In this document: one piece after another, positions 20,344-32,279 of the stretch
Layout of the letters: the number at the start of each line of letters is the position of its first letter
How positions within the stretch are numbered: the stretch's first letter is position 1
Source of the DNA: Symbiodinium kawagutii
Lineage: Eukaryota; Sar; Dinophyceae; Suessiales; Symbiodiniaceae
DNA length: 64,000 bases
Assembly: GCA_009767595.1 (NCBI GenBank)
Contig: VSDK01013709.1
Location: 57,904 to 121,903 of the forward strand
Direction: 5' to 3'
Position numbers and translations under genes: made by a program
Notes under the pieces: generated by a model
The model's input: only the letters and a program-made list of their open reading frames with translations
Databases searched by the model: none
Told to the model about the DNA's origin: nothing

Positions 20344-20675
20344 AACGTCCCACCCCCGCTGCACTTTATGTTTTTTATATACGACGAACTCATTACCAGA
20401 ATCATGTCCCACCCCCGCTGCACTATATGTTTCATACAGACGAAGAACCCATTACCAAAATCAAATGTCCCACGCCCGCTGAACTATATGATTCATATAT
20501 ACAAAAGAACTCATTACCAGAATCAAATGTCCCACCCCCGCTGAACTATATGTTTCATATATACAAAAGAACTCATTACCAGAATCAAATGTCCCACGCC
20601 CGCTGAACTATATGTTTCATTTTTCCGAAGATTTCATTACCACAATCAGATGTCCCACCCCCGCTGCACTATATG
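20344..20675. repeat. 59- to 62-bp tandem array, 6 copies
   Basis: Unit centred on GTCCCACCCCCGCTG followed by ACTATATGTTTCATATATAC and ACTCATTACCAGAATC. Copies start at 20347, 20406, 20467, 20529, 20591 and 20652. Confidence 0.9.
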
Positions 20676-20776
20676 TTGATGTCGGTGATGTTGCTGATGA
20701 GCGGGGTGCGTGTGTGGTCCCCACGTCTCTGGGAGTTGGTAGCCCCGGGAGTGCGTGCGGGTCCACCACGTCCCGC

Positions 20777-20823
<47 letters not shown>

Positions 20824-20905
20824 CATCGTCATCATGATGATGACCATGGTGATGATGATCATGATGATGATAATGTTGATGATGATGCTGATGATGATGA
20901 TGCTC
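20777..20905. repeat. ATG microsatellite with degenerate tail
   Basis: Pure ATG triplets to about 20,826, then ATCATCGTCATC and mixed GATGAT words. Confidence 0.93.
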
Positions 20906-20969
20906 CCGTCACTCTTGTACCTGCGGGGCAAAGCCCAGGAATTGGCCGATATACGCGTATATATATATA

Positions 20970-21076
20970 TATGGTGCTTTCTCAAAATAGGGAGCCCTAA
21001 AAAATGGTTGGTTTATTACTATAAATGACTATTAATGGATGATTTAGGGGTACCCCTATTTTGAGAAACCACCATA
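20970..21076. mobile_element. MITE family A, copy 2 (opposite orientation)
   Basis: Inverted ends TTTCTCAAAATAGGG and CCCCTATTTTGAGAAA; the interior reads TTGGTTTATTACTATAAATG ... GATGATTTAGGGG, the complement of copy 1. ATATGGTG and CACCATAT extend the inverted repeat outward. Confidence 0.85.
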
Positions 21077-21550
21077 TAGAAATATATCGCTCTGCATAAG
21101 AGTGACTGTGTACTACTGTATACCTTGTAACATGCTGTAGCAGTGGAGCCGACGTGGGTCGTCCTTCACCATGCCACAACTGTAGTGTAAACTGTTTACA
21201 CAGTGTCCCAAGCATCAAGACCGGGAAACTGATCCAACCGTCCCTCACCTTTTCACCACTTTGGTCCAGCCCAAAGCCCAGTCCCAACAAGAAAGCACCA
21301 TATTTTCACATCCTGAAAGTGGACACAGAAATTTCAACCGCTTGGAGCTTCCGAATTATGTGATCCACAGGCATCCGCAGCCTGGGCAGCGGACACGGGC
21401 TGCATTTTGTGTGGCTTCGGGGTCTGAAGGCACAAGACTGCTGCAATGGAACGATGAAAGTTGACTATGGTAAACCTGTGGTAATCCAATGGTCAACCTA
21501 TGGTAAACCAAAGGTTATCTTTTTTTGCATCGAAAGATTATTTCGATGAA

Positions 21551-23554
21551 TCACAGCACGCTTACAGTCCTGTTTCCAGACGCCCGTGCCAAAATCAGAG
21601 TGCGAACGCTACTCGGCAAGGTCACCCCATCCAGAAGGCTTTGATGAAAATTTGCGCCGAAAGTCAAAGTCTGCAAGTGGCTCGGCAAGGACACCCTACC
21701 CAGGCTTTGACTGAAACAGTTTCCAAAAGTCAAAGTTTGCAGATTGCTTGGTAAGGCAACCCTATCCAGGCTTTGATTAAAGCAAGTCCCAAAAGTCAAA
21801 GATTGCAAGTTGCTCGGCAAGGTCAACCAATCCAGGCTTTCATTGAAGTGATGCCCAAAAGTCAAAGATTGCAAGCTGCTCGGCAAGGTCACCCAACCCA
21901 GGGTTTGAAAGGACACGGGATCGATAGTCAAAGTTTGCAGGTTGCTGGGCAAGGTGACCCTATCCAGGCTTTGATAAAAATGATGATCCAAAGTCAAAGA
22001 TTGCAAGTTGCTGGGCAAGGTAGCCCTATCCAGGCTTTGATTAAAGTCATACCCGAAGGTCAAAGTTTGCAAAGTGCTCGGTAAGGAAACCCTATCCAGG
22101 CTTTGATTGAAGTCATCCCCGAAGGTCAAAGTTTTCAAGTTGCTTGGCAAGGTAACTCCTTCGAGGCTTTGATTGAAGTCATACCCGAAGGTCAAAGTTT
22201 TCAAGTTGCTTGGCAAGGTAACTCCTTCGAGGCTTTGATTGAAGCATTTTCCAAAAACCAAAGTTTGCAGGTTGCTCGGTAAGGTAACCCTATCCAGGCT
22301 TTGATTGAACTCATACCCGAAGGTCAAAGTTTTCAAGTTGCTCGGTAAGGTAACCCTATCCAGGCTTTGATTGAAGCATTCTCTAAAGGTCAAAGTTTGC
22401 AGGTTGCTCGGCAAGCTCACCTGATCCAGGCTTTGGTTGAAATGAGAACCGAAAGTCAAAGTCTGCAAGTTGCTCGGCAAGCTCACCCGATCCAGGTTTT
22501 GGTTGAAGCATTTTCCAAAAGTCAAAGTTTGCAGGTTGCTCGGCAAGGTCAACAGATCCAGGTTTTGATTAAAGCAAGTCCCAAAAGTCAAAGATTGCAA
22601 GTTGCTCAACAAGGTCAACCGATCCAGGCTTTCATGAAACTGACCACCCAAAGCCAAGGATTGCAAGTTGCTTGGCAATCTAACCCCATCCAGGCTTTTA
22701 TCGCACTGACAACCAAGAGTCAAAGTTTGCAGGTTGCTGGGCAAGGCGACCCTATCCAGGCTTTGATTGAAGTCATACCCGAAGGTCAAAGTTTGCAAGT
22801 TGGTCGGCAAGGTCAGCCGATCTAGGCTTTGATTGAAGCATTTTCCAAAAACCAAAGTTCGCAGGTTGCTCGGTAAGGTAACCCTATCCAGGCTTTGATT
22901 GAAGTCATACCCGAAGGTCAAAGATAGCAACTTGCTCGGCAAGGTCAACCTATCTAGGCTCGAATTGAAGCGTGTTTCAAAAGCCAAAGTTTGCAAGTTG
23001 TTCGGCAAGGTCACCTGATCCAGGCTTTGCTTGAAGTTAGCGGTAAGAATCAAGGTTTCGAGTGTCTGGGGTAGATTTCGCAAGCAACGAGCAGAACTTG
23101 GAAATGCGATCTGTGTAACCCCTTCCAACACGGACTCTTCGTCAGCAACAAGCAGGTTTTTCAAATTCACACATCGCATTGCAGCAATCAGATCAGTACG
23201 AAGATAGGTACAGGACAATGTTGCAGTCTTTCCCGTGATGCCTTGCTGTTGCAATGTTTGGTTCAACGCCAGCGGCAAAGCATCGTGGTGGAGAGTAGGC
23301 CTCGCACCTCGCTTTGGCAAAAGTTGTCTCTGAACTATCTTGAGCACGTCCCTACCCAATTTGGAAGGGCAAACGCTGAAGGTGCATCCTTCACCATTCA
23401 AACAGAAGACATGGAGTTCAATCAGCTGTGCATCGCCACCGGATGGCGCATGGTGGTACAACATCACCAGAAACCACGAACCCCTTTGGGTCGCGCTCCC
23501 TGAGTGAAGTGCACTGTGCCCCACGAATGGTGGTGCACACCCGCAACCACGCAA
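21551..23554 (-). CDS. FNIP-repeat protein with ubiquitin-like N-terminal region
   Basis: An intronless 667-codon frame. Residues about 45 to 130 ([16 protein letters not shown] ... ATLSCTYL) look like a divergent ubiquitin-like beta-grasp region. From about residue 160 to the end there are 22 leucine-rich-type repeats of 22 residues, consensus [20 protein letters not shown] plus two variable residues, which is the FNIP repeat known from Dictyostelium. The last repeat has one inserted residue and the protein ends VSVL. Met31 (codon at 23464 to 23462) is a likelier start than Met1, because conservation with the second copy at 51.8 kb begins just after it. The repeats probably form a solenoid for protein binding. 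It lies between candidate exons of the second unit, same strand, so probably inside an intron; this suggests insertion of a processed copy, but no poly-A tract or leader relic is clear. Confidence 0.85.
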   Translation of the reverse strand: MRGCGCAPPFVGHSALHSGSATQRGSWFLVMLYHHAPSGGDAQLIELHVFCLNGEGCTFSVCPSKLGRDVLKIVQRQLLPKRGARPTLHHDALPLALNQTLQQQGITGKTATLSCTYLRTDLIAAMRCVNLKNLLVADEESVLEGVTQIAFPSSARCLRNLPQTLETLILTANFKQSLDQVTLPNNLQTLAFETRFNSSLDRLTLPSKLLSLTFGYDFNQSLDRVTLPSNLRTLVFGKCFNQSLDRLTLPTNLQTLTFGYDFNQSLDRVALPSNLQTLTLGCQCDKSLDGVRLPSNLQSLALGGQFHESLDRLTLLSNLQSLTFGTCFNQNLDLLTLPSNLQTLTFGKCFNQNLDRVSLPSNLQTLTFGSHFNQSLDQVSLPSNLQTLTFRECFNQSLDRVTLPSNLKTLTFGYEFNQSLDRVTLPSNLQTLVFGKCFNQSLEGVTLPSNLKTLTFGYDFNQSLEGVTLPSNLKTLTFGDDFNQSLDRVSLPSTLQTLTFGYDFNQSLDRATLPSNLQSLTLDHHFYQSLDRVTLPSNLQTLTIDPVSFQTLGWVTLPSSLQSLTFGHHFNESLDWLTLPSNLQSLTFGTCFNQSLDRVALPSNLQTLTFGNCFSQSLGRVSLPSHLQTLTFGANFHQSLLDGVTLPSSVRTLILARASGNRTVSVL

Positions 23555-23599
23555 AGTGACAATCGGCGTAGAATGTGAACCACGGCTCTGGGCTTTGAG

Positions 23600-24626
23600 A
23601 CCAAAATGTCAAAGCATACATCAAATTAGTTTCCCTGGTTAGTTTCCCTATTAGTTTCCCTGGGCTATCTGCAAACACATGTTTCAATGGTTTCATGAAT
23701 GGTCGGCCATGATTTCACTGAGACCAGTATCACCCACCATACACGAATCATCAGCAGCTACACCATCGGTAGATACACAAACTACAAGGATTCTGGTCAA
23801 AACCAACTGAACAAACAGTTACACTTTGGTAGTATTGACCACCTGAACAACTCCAATCTGCAACTCCAAATCTGCATATGTTTCAACGTGCAGCATCCTC
23901 AGATGTGCCCCTCCATGCATCTCCACCCCACAATTGAAAAGCCCTGGCATTTCTTATTCGGGCTTAACTTGTGCAGCTCTTGATTTTCAAACGTGTCCAA
24001 TTACCAGGAGGGAACTCGACTTATATCATCCCCAATTGTGATTTTGGTTGTTGCTTAATGAGGGCAACAGCCACAATCATTCTCAGTTCTAACCCCCTTG
24101 CCAGCAATGGCAATGTGCCAACAACCACGGGTTGTACGATGATTGGGTGGCATTGAACAATCCCCATGTTGTGTGATGGTTCAACATTTCATCAACCATA
24201 GATCCGCCAGCAGCGCACAACTTCCAACTGGATCCTTAAGCTCCATGGCTTTGGGGAGCATCAAAGTTGGGTACGAGTTGATGAATCAAAAAGATTGAGA
24301 AAGCCATCCATGCAGGTGATGCATCGAACAACCGGAGCAGCTTCTACGCCTCTGATGTTGCTTCCTTAGTTGTTCATTGCTCTCAGTTTACAAACGCCAA
24401 GATCCAGCAGTAGACTGCCCCTATTTTGCCATAGCTCGTGATTCACCATCAGTGGAGTGGTTCTAGACATGGATCTTCATGCATTTCCCCATCATTTACT
24501 ACCAAAGGGAATAAGTCCACCAATTGGCATACAAGAGGCTAAGCTATGATAGATTTTTAGCAGCTTAGCCACTATCAACCAGCATGAACCGTCATTTGCC
24601 GCAATCATGAACGACGATTTGTCATT
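23600..24626. other. Non-coding stretch between FNIP gene and foldback element
   Basis: Mixed sequence with scattered CATCAACC words. GTTAGTTTCCCT is repeated near 23,630. Nothing else recognised. Confidence 0.5.
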
Positions 24627-24634
24627 ACCAGACC

Positions 24635-26190
24635 TGACAAATTGCACGGGTGTTCGGTTCAGCTTGTATTTAAGGTTCGGTGCTTGTATTTAAGGGTCCG
24701 GGACTCCCACAACATATGTTTCTACAACCTATGCTTAAAAAAGGAAACACATCTTGAATGCAACCTGAAGTACTGACATCAACCTGATTTTCAAATCAGT
24801 ATGTGACCTGATTTCCTTAAATACAATCTGATCTTAAAATCAAGTTGTATTTAAGGTCAATTTTTTTCAGGCCAACCAAACAATTCAAAAATAAATGACG
24901 AAAAACTTTGGATGCAACCAGATCTCCTGAAATACAACCTGATATCAGGTTGTACTTGAGATTTTTTTCGGAACATCTCAACAAAATACTTCAATACAAG
25001 CTATTTCCTTAAGTACAACCTGATTTTAAAATCAGATTGAATTTAAGGTCGGTTTTTTTTTGAGGCCAAAAAAAATAGAACAAAAACAAAAAAAAACCTT
25101 AAATACAACCTGATTTCCTTAAATACAACCTGATTTTAAAATCAGGTTGTATTTAAGGCCCTTTTTTTTGAGGCCCCCCAAAAAATATAACAAAAACAAA
25201 ACACCTTAAATACAACCTGATTTCCTTAAATACAAGCTGATTTCCTGAAATACAGCCTGGACCACTGGGGGACCCCCCAGTTTTTCAGAAAAACAACCAG
25301 ATTTCATTGTTTGTTTTGAAAAACTGGAGGGACCTCAACCCTACAAACATGAAATTTCTGGTCTGAGGCCCCCCCAGTTTTTCAAAACAAACAATGAAAT
25401 CTGGTTGTTTTTCTGAAAAACTAGGGGGTCCCCCAGTGGTCCAGGCTGTATTTCAGGAAATCAGCTTGTATTTAAGGAAATCAGGTTGTATTTAAGGAAA
25501 TCAGGTTGTATTTAAGGTGTTTTGTTTTTGTTCTATTTTTTTTTGGGCCTCAAAAAAGACCGGCCTTAAATACAACCTGATTTTAAAATCAGGTTGTATT
25601 TAAGGAAATCAGGTTGTATTTAAGGTTTTTTTTGTTTTTGTTCTATTTTTTTGGCCTCAAAAAACACCGACCTTAAATTCAATCTGATTTTAAAATCAGG
25701 TTGTACTTAAGGAAATCAGCTTGTATTTAAGGTTTTTTGTTTTTGTTCTATTTTTTTTGGCCTCAAAAAAACCGACCTTAAATACAACCTGATTTTAAAA
25801 TCAGGTTGTACTTAAGGAAATCAGCTTGTATTGAAGTATTTTGTTGAGATTTTCCGAAAAAAATCTCAAGTACAACCTGATATCAGGTTGTATTTCAGGA
25901 GATCTGGTTGTATCCAAAGTTTTTCGTCATTTATTTTTGAATTTTTTGGTTGGCCTGAAAAAAAATGACCTTAAATACAACTTGATTTTAAGATCAGATT
26001 GTATTTAAGGAAATCAGGTCACATACTGATTTGAAAATCAGGTTGATGTCAGTACTTCAGGTTGCATTCAAGATGTGTTTCCTTTTTTAAGCATAGGTTG
26101 TAGAAACATATGTTGTGGGAGTCCCGGACCCTTAAATACAAGCACCGAACCTTAAATACAAGCTGAACCGAACACCCGTGCAATTTGTCA
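24635..26190. mobile_element. 1.56-kb foldback element with 8-bp target duplication
   Basis: Two long inverted arms (about 24635 to 25330 and 25371 to 26190) meet at a loop of about 40 bases. The outermost bases are TGACAAATTGCACGGGTG and their complement. The element is bounded on both sides by ACCAGACC (24627 to 24634 and 26191 to 26198). The arms are built from nested copies of CCTTAAATACAACCTGATTT and its complement; the right arm carries about 120 bases of extra copies. No coding capacity. The 8-bp duplication would suit a hAT-like or similar transposase acting in trans. Confidence 0.92.
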
Positions 26191-26198
26191 ACCAGACC

Positions 26199-27263
26199 CC
26201 ATTCAGCACGAATGGCTGACGGCCAACACGTTCTTCAACTGTGCCTGTGGAGTCTGTTGAGCCAACACGGACCTGGGCGACCGACAGTTGGATCAAAGGA
26301 AGCACTAAGGAGGGTGGAAAACACCACCAAATGTGGTTTATGTAGTTTTACTCAACACCACCATTCAAAATCACCATTCCGAGTAAATGTAGGGTGGAAA
26401 TCCACCACCAGAATATGTTTAACACCACCACTATTAATCTATTGATAGTTCTACTTGTTGCTAATCTACAGGGAAGATTAGGTATGTTCTGATGGTGTCG
26501 TACTCCCACCATCTCTATTTCCAGTAAACAATGGCAATGGGAGTAGATTCTACTGGGAATATAGATAGTTCTTCCAACCATAACTTTTTAGATGGACGGT
26601 AATGGTAATAAATAACTGAAAGAATGCTGCTTGCAGCATCTAGAAAATGCTGAAACCAACTGTGACAAATCAAAGCAGCGAATGCTATGTCTGACCATCC
26701 ACTTGGAGCAGGTGTAGCGACCACATGGGTTCCGCCCATGGGCGAGAGTGCGTGTTTAGCAGATCTCAAGTCACCATCTCAAACAATAATTGGAGATGTA
26801 ACTTGACATGCATGTGTATATACCTAATTTGTAATCATACACCATGTCAGACATGTCTGCACAGGCTTCGTTATCAGAAACATATGCATTCAGACGCCCA
26901 TGAAAAAGCAGAATATTCGGGGGATGCTATCAGCAAGCATGCTGTAAAGAACACTGGCAGCACAACCAATCGAAATGTGGGGACCACAGACTTCATTAGT
27001 CCCTTAGCATCCCTTAGCTAGTTTCCCCAACCAGGACCCAACCCACCACTGCACTTTCTACAGCAACCCCATAGCGTTTGTTGAGAACCCATCCAACTCC
27101 TAACCCCGACGACCGATTTTCCTGACCGTTTCCCATGGTTTTGCTTGGAGGCCGCTGCAAACGGCTCGTCGTTATTTCCCCTGAGTCTTAACAAATACAT
27201 GACAACAGGGGCTCAGGGGAAGGCTTTGCTGCCTGCCAGTGAGGCGAATCAACCACTGCTCAC
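26199..27263. other. Non-coding stretch right of foldback element
   Basis: GGGTGGAAA.CACCACCA words near 26,310 and 26,390 suggest a small degraded inverted repeat. No supported exon. Confidence 0.5.
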
Positions 27264-27320
27264 GAAGGTGACAGGACCGAGTCCCAGCGCGGCTTCATTT
27301 TGCGCTTTCAAATCCAGTGC
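27264..27320 (-). CDS. Candidate exon: ALDLKAQNEAALGLG
   Basis: Nineteen codons, ALDLKAQNEAALGLGPVTF, between ACAG|GCA and TTC|GTGAGC. Joins the preceding candidate as SARR-ALDLKAQ, a plausible helix. Confidence 0.42.
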
Positions 27321-28297
27321 CTGTTTTGCTCTACTTCAGAAGTGTGCCTGATTCCTTTGCACCGCACGACTGATATGCTGATTAATGGCAATCAGTAGGG
27401 ATCTATTGAAGTTATTCAAGTCCCACCCTCCTTCTTTGTTGGCCCCATGTTTCGTTTCCTCTCTGGCAGTGGATGCATAGGCTCAAAACTGAATTGTACA
27501 CGGACGTCTGCAAATATGCAAACCATACATAATTACATATGTAGCCAATTAGACATATTTCCGTATATACATTGAAAAGAAATATATGCCATCATATCCG
27601 GAAGACTTCTTGAACGGAAACACATCTACAATCCTCGATATACTTCGATGTATGCGCAGAATCTACGCGTCTGTGCATCTAAGTCTTCTCCATGATCAGT
27701 CCTGATCCGCCAGGTCATCAGCGGCTCTGGGGCACCCCTACACTGGCGACACCACCTGAAGCCACTGCTGGCGTCGACACCGGTCCATCCCATGGGACTG
27801 GAAAGTAACCCTGCACTAGTGGTTGCAATCGGTAAAGATCTAGGCTGTTTGGGCAGTGCTCTGGGTCTTTGAATGGCAAGATCACTATTCACCACTATAA
27901 ATTGCTAGTAGTCACTAGTGTTATCACTATTAATCAATCACTATTTTTAACCACCACTACTAGCCCTTAATCCTCCATATCAACCATGCTTAAATAGAAG
28001 TGTTTTGGGTATCTTCTGTAAACCCTCAGGTTTTGAGGGTGCCCCCACTTCTTCAAAAGTCCCTGATGCCTGATGCTATCCGCACGTAGAAAGCAGCTGG
28101 CTTTGCAATATCCAGGCATGCTAGCGAAACAAGAATAAACTTCTGAGAATGACAATGAAACATTCGTGAACTTTCTAAGAAGGATAGTCAAACATGTTAG
28201 ACAAGAACAAAAATTAGGAATTGGGATGGTTTGTAAGTGGGATGGTTGGGAACTGTCTAAGAAGGATAGTCCCATCCTGAAGTAACAAACCATGCCA

Positions 28298-28418
28298 ATA
28301 TGGCTGTGGGTCAAAACCCTGTACCCCTTGTTCCCCTATCATTAACCATTGTTTTCCTTATATTTTTGTTGGTTACTATCCCTTTTTATTGTTGGTTAAT
28401 ATTGACCCATAGCCATAT
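28298..28418. mobile_element. MITE family B, complete copy
   Basis: About 120 bp with ends ATATGGCTGTGGGTCA and TGACCCATAGCCATAT; interior CCCCTATCATTAACCATTG. Confidence 0.85.
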
Positions 28419-28556
28419 GAATTCTAACAGTTACTTCAGGGCTGGTTTAAACATCGGTGCCTTGATGAAAAGTGCCGTCAGATGACCATCCCCTCGTTAT
28501 CTACCTTGCCATCGCAATACAATGAGGTGCAGTTTGCATCCCAGCACTACTGTTGT

Positions 28557-28668
28557 TGGTTTTTTGGGGGTACCTGCATGATAAGGTACCTGCAGTACTG
28601 GTTGGTTTATTACTGTAAGTGCTTAATTAATCATGATTTGGGGGTACCTGCATGATAAGAAAGCGCCA
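28557..28668. mobile_element. MITE family A-like, diverged ends
   Basis: Same interior (TTGGTTTATTACTGTAAG ... ATGATTTGGGGGTACC) but the ends read GGGGGTACCTGCATGATAAG; a variant subfamily. Confidence 0.6.
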
Positions 28669-29320
28669 TTTGCTAGATTTTGGATGAGAAGCATTTCCTG
28701 TTTACCAGATATAAACGGGACAGAAAATCGCTTTGCATGCCCAAGAATGATCTATAGATATTGAACAGGTGTCGTTGGCATGTACCACCATGGCTATGGA
28801 CAACCTATCTGTCCCTTGACCCATGAACTTTGGCTCGAGCCACACCACCAAGGCTTCGGCTCCATCAGAATGGTCACCATGAACCATCCCTTGGGAGTTC
28901 CAGAAACTGATCCCATCTCAGGATCCCATCATTTGCCACCAATGGGTGCTGACAAACTTCCGATACACATTGCTATTCCAATTATGCTGAGTTGTTTATG
29001 TAAATTGTAACTTCTATTCGATCTCTGCTGAAATCAGTACTGTACATAACCCGTGGATGTAATATCATGCTTCTCTTGAATAATAGATAGCCACAGTGAA
29101 ATCCATTCAGTAAACAAAAAGATTTCTTAACAACTCATGGATTTAAACTGTGGATTTGTTAATGATTGGAATCAAGTGTGTAACTCAAGTAATGGATTGA
29201 AATCAACACTCATTAACAGTGGAATGAAAATCCATGTAATTAACAACTCATTTCATCCCAGTAATCCAATCATTAACAGTGGAATTTCGCCCGTGTAACA
29301 GTCCTTGGACACCACGACGC

Positions 29321-29369
29321 CCTTCGGGCGCTGAGCTCCCCTGCAGCATCGGCGTCGACGTCCAGCTCC
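29321..29369 (-). CDS. Candidate exon: ELDVDADAAGELSARR
   Basis: Joins the exon at 30.8 kb as GRR-ELDVDADAAGEL. Acceptor TGGAG|GGAG, donor GC (CGAAGG|GCGTCG). All three frames are open here, so the frame rests on phase only. Confidence 0.38.
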
Positions 29370-29445
29370 CTCCAGTCGGACGTAATTCCTGGCTTCACGA
29401 CTCGAAATGGTCGGAAGGTGCTCCAGTTTTTGGATGGAAGATGAT

Positions 29446-29543
29446 CTGGTTGGTGCTTTCAACCCCTATGTAAAATAGGAGTCAACCAACAAGTTGTTAA
29501 TGATCACCAGGGAAAATAAAAAGTGTTTGAAACCACCAGCCAG
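29446..29543. mobile_element. MITE family C, copy 1
   Basis: About 98 bp with ends CTGGTTGGTGCTTTCAACCC and TTTGAAACCACCAGCCAG, flanked by TGAT on both sides (4-bp target duplication). Confidence 0.75.
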
Positions 29544-30639
29544 TGATGGGAGGTGGCATGTGAACCAAAGCCTGGTTGTAAAGATTGGTCACCGGGCAAA
29601 ACCATCGCGAATGAACCAGTACTGCAGTAGCCTGTATTAACAGGAATTGATGTCAACCGCTGCAGCTGCCCCCTGAACATTCTTTCCATTCGATCTCCCT
29701 CGGCAGGGCCAGGGATTAAAGATGGGGCCAGGCTGACCATGCCAGGCTTTGAGGGAAAACCACGAGTCCTGTCATGCCCTACTCTGCGTTCAAGGCCAAT
29801 TGGCTAAGAAGCCCAACAAGCAAGGCCAACTGAGAATGCGTAGTTCCGTAGGATAGCTTGGCAATGGTTCGTGATTGCTGGGTGAGAACAGTCAAGGTCA
29901 GGTGCATGTGACATCAACTATTACTATCCGTTGCATTCCCTATTTGTGTTGGTCAGTGTCCTAAGTCTTAACCATCAACCAATCATTTACCATTATAGCG
30001 CACTATTAAGCACTACCTACTCAGGTTTCAAACATGTTTCAAAGTCAGCAAAAAAAGGACCCCATCAACCATCATCAACCATCTGAATCAGCCTATGAAG
30101 CTATGTTAATATCTAACCATTGTTATCAGCCTATTAAGCTATGTGGACCTATCAACCATTGTTATCCACAGTTCACCGCCAACCATTCACTCCCAGGCGC
30201 TTTGCCATGCCTGCCGACCGTTCCGTGCGAAGCAGGGCTTTCCTAGCGCACACAGTAACCCACAGCTGAACCCCTGGAACAGCCTTTGATGCTCACCTAG
30301 CAATGGAAAATCCACCATCTTTTAAAGTAACTTCTTCGGGTTGTCCCTGTAAAATGTTCCTGGTTGCCAAAGGGTACCACAACAGATTTTCACCCATGAT
30401 TTGTTTTCATACCGATTGGATTCGATGTCTAACCAGGACCATTTCCTGTCTGAATATCCTAAAAAGGAAAGTCCATTTGGATCCGGGATAGTGTACCCCC
30501 AACGCTCAGGGGTTCCGCAAAGTCTATGGCTTGATCCATGTCTCGCGCACAGACACGTGTTGCAATGTTGATTCTAGCGCTCCTTGATGGTAGCGCTCCT
30601 TGAACTGGTACAAGCCAACACTTTGCTGACCCAAGTCAT

Positions 30640-30743
30640 CTGGTTGGTGGTTGAACCACCCCTATGAAAAATATGCTCGTCAACCAACCATTTGTTCCAA
30701 ACTACTGGGGAAAATCAACAATGTGAATCAAACCACCAACCAG
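30640..30743. mobile_element. MITE family C, copy 2
   Basis: Ends CTGGTTGGTGGTTGAACCAC and AATCAAACCACCAACCAG, flanked by TCAT on both sides. Confidence 0.78.
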
Positions 30744-30768
30744 TCATGTCACTAGGTCTTTGGTCTAC

Positions 30769-30830
30769 CTGCGCCCCCATTCGCTCGCAAGCAACTCGCC
30801 AGCTGCCACCAAGCTGCCGTCTCTCAAGTC
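30769..30830 (-). CDS. Candidate exon: DLRDGSLVAAGELLASEWGR
   Basis: Amphipathic helix between CCGCAG|GAC and CGCAG|GTAGAC. A faint resemblance to the first helix of GNAT acetyltransferases (LL..EW.R) is not enough to name it. Confidence 0.45.
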
Positions 30831-31838
30831 CTGCGGGACTCACATCCACCTGCAGGTGAGGGCTCACCAGCAATGGGGAAGTCAACAAGAACCCTTCACC
30901 CTTAGCCACTCCGGCAAACTAACCTGGTTGCGCACCAAATCCACGACTTTTTGATGGTTTTACTATGTTTTACCTATCAAAATTGTGATTTTCAGCTTCC
31001 AGGTTCGTTTGCCAAAGGGTAGTAGTTTGGTAGAGTAGTTAACCGTTAAGCATCAATCATTCATCATCAACCATCAAAACAGCCATGGACAGTGGTGAGC
31101 TGCCGGTCTTCCCATGCTGATAGGGATTGATACGACAGTCGTTAGTGTCTGGTTTTATGGCTGCCGATTGTTATTTTCAAAATGAGAACAAACTGTTTTT
31201 AAGAGCCATGATGATTGATAGTAGATCTTTCATCACTGGTAAAAACTGTGAACGACTGCTTGTACTTGTCAACAACAACTGGTAACAAGTGCTGATGACT
31301 GTTGATAGTTGCACACTGGTAATAAATTAATGTTAGTAGTCGCGCTTAATCACCGTTGATCACGATTGATAGTCGTGGTTTCTCAAAAAAAATGAGCCCT
31401 CCCGGTCCTTGCATTCCAACGAGTGAACAGAAAATATCATCGGGATAAAACCTGGGCTGGTCCCTTGTAAGGGCAACCATGGGCACACGAGCCAAAATTG
31501 TGGGAGCTGCCTCGAGCCCTAAGGCTTTCTGAACTGCTCGTCAATTCGTTGCGCCATCATCCACTGCAACAAATTGTCGAGAAAAACAGCCATCCAGCTT
31601 TTCCTCCATGGGATATCTTGATGGCTTCCCTGGTAGTACGTTCCCTCACATGATCATTGCGGCCCCACCTTTTGTGGGATACCGACATGCCCTGCTTTCT
31701 GAAGCAACCAAATTCTCTGGAAGCGTTTGCTTCGCAGTTGTGGTGCACCTCAAAGACATTCCGAAGTTGTCATCTTCAGTATATACTGAAAGCTCCTTTT
31801 TTCGGAGGATCAACTTCATTGCCAAGCCAACCAACAAA

Positions 31839-31940
31839 TGGGCATTTCTCAAAATAGGGGCAGCCCCAAATCATCCTTTACATCAACCATTTATAGCAAT
31901 AAACCAACCCTTTTTTGAGGCCCCCCATTTCAAGAAACAT
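31839..31940. mobile_element. MITE family A, copy
   Basis: Ends CATTTCTCAAAATAGGGG and CCCCCCATTTCAAGAAAC; interior AAATCATCC ... AGCAATAAACCAACC. Confidence 0.8.
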
Positions 31941-32229
31941 GAATAGTTGGGGCCTGTCTGTTTGTTTGTATTTCAAGAAACATAAATGGTAAATTTCATC
32001 AACCTATTTGTTTGAAGGATCCTTTTTCAAGAAACCAACAAACAGCTCTGACATGATCCAGTGCTATATGTCACCTCTATCCCCATAGCTCTGGCCACAA
32101 AGGCGTTCCATCATCGCAAAAAAGGGCCTCCTGTTGCAGAGGGTCAAAGGAGTCCTGCCCGGTGCAACAACGACAGGTGCAAAGAGAGGTCGAAAGTTTG
32201 CGGCAGAAGAATGGTACCAATTGGTAGGT

Positions 32230-32233
32230 CGGG

Positions 32234-32279
<46 letters not shown>

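Noticed and set aside
20700..20775. GC-rich island near 20.7 kb as an exon
   Set aside because: Three open frames, no AG|G acceptor; probably part of the repeat hotspot.
20617..21028. Poly-Asp, poly-Met and poly-Ile frames
   Set aside because: Produced by the ATG microsatellite.
21773..22825. Plus-strand repeat frames ([16 protein letters not shown]...) opposite the FNIP gene; same at 49,944 to 51,327
   Set aside because: Mirror frames of the 66-bp FNIP repeats; the minus strand carries the known repeat family.
27626..27895. 89-codon minus frame with GWTGVDASSGFRW
   Set aside because: No splice signals at sensible positions and no family match.
31488..31500. GAGCCAAAATTG as a spliced-leader relic
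   Set aside because: Match is shorter and interrupted, with nothing gene-like downstream on the right strand.
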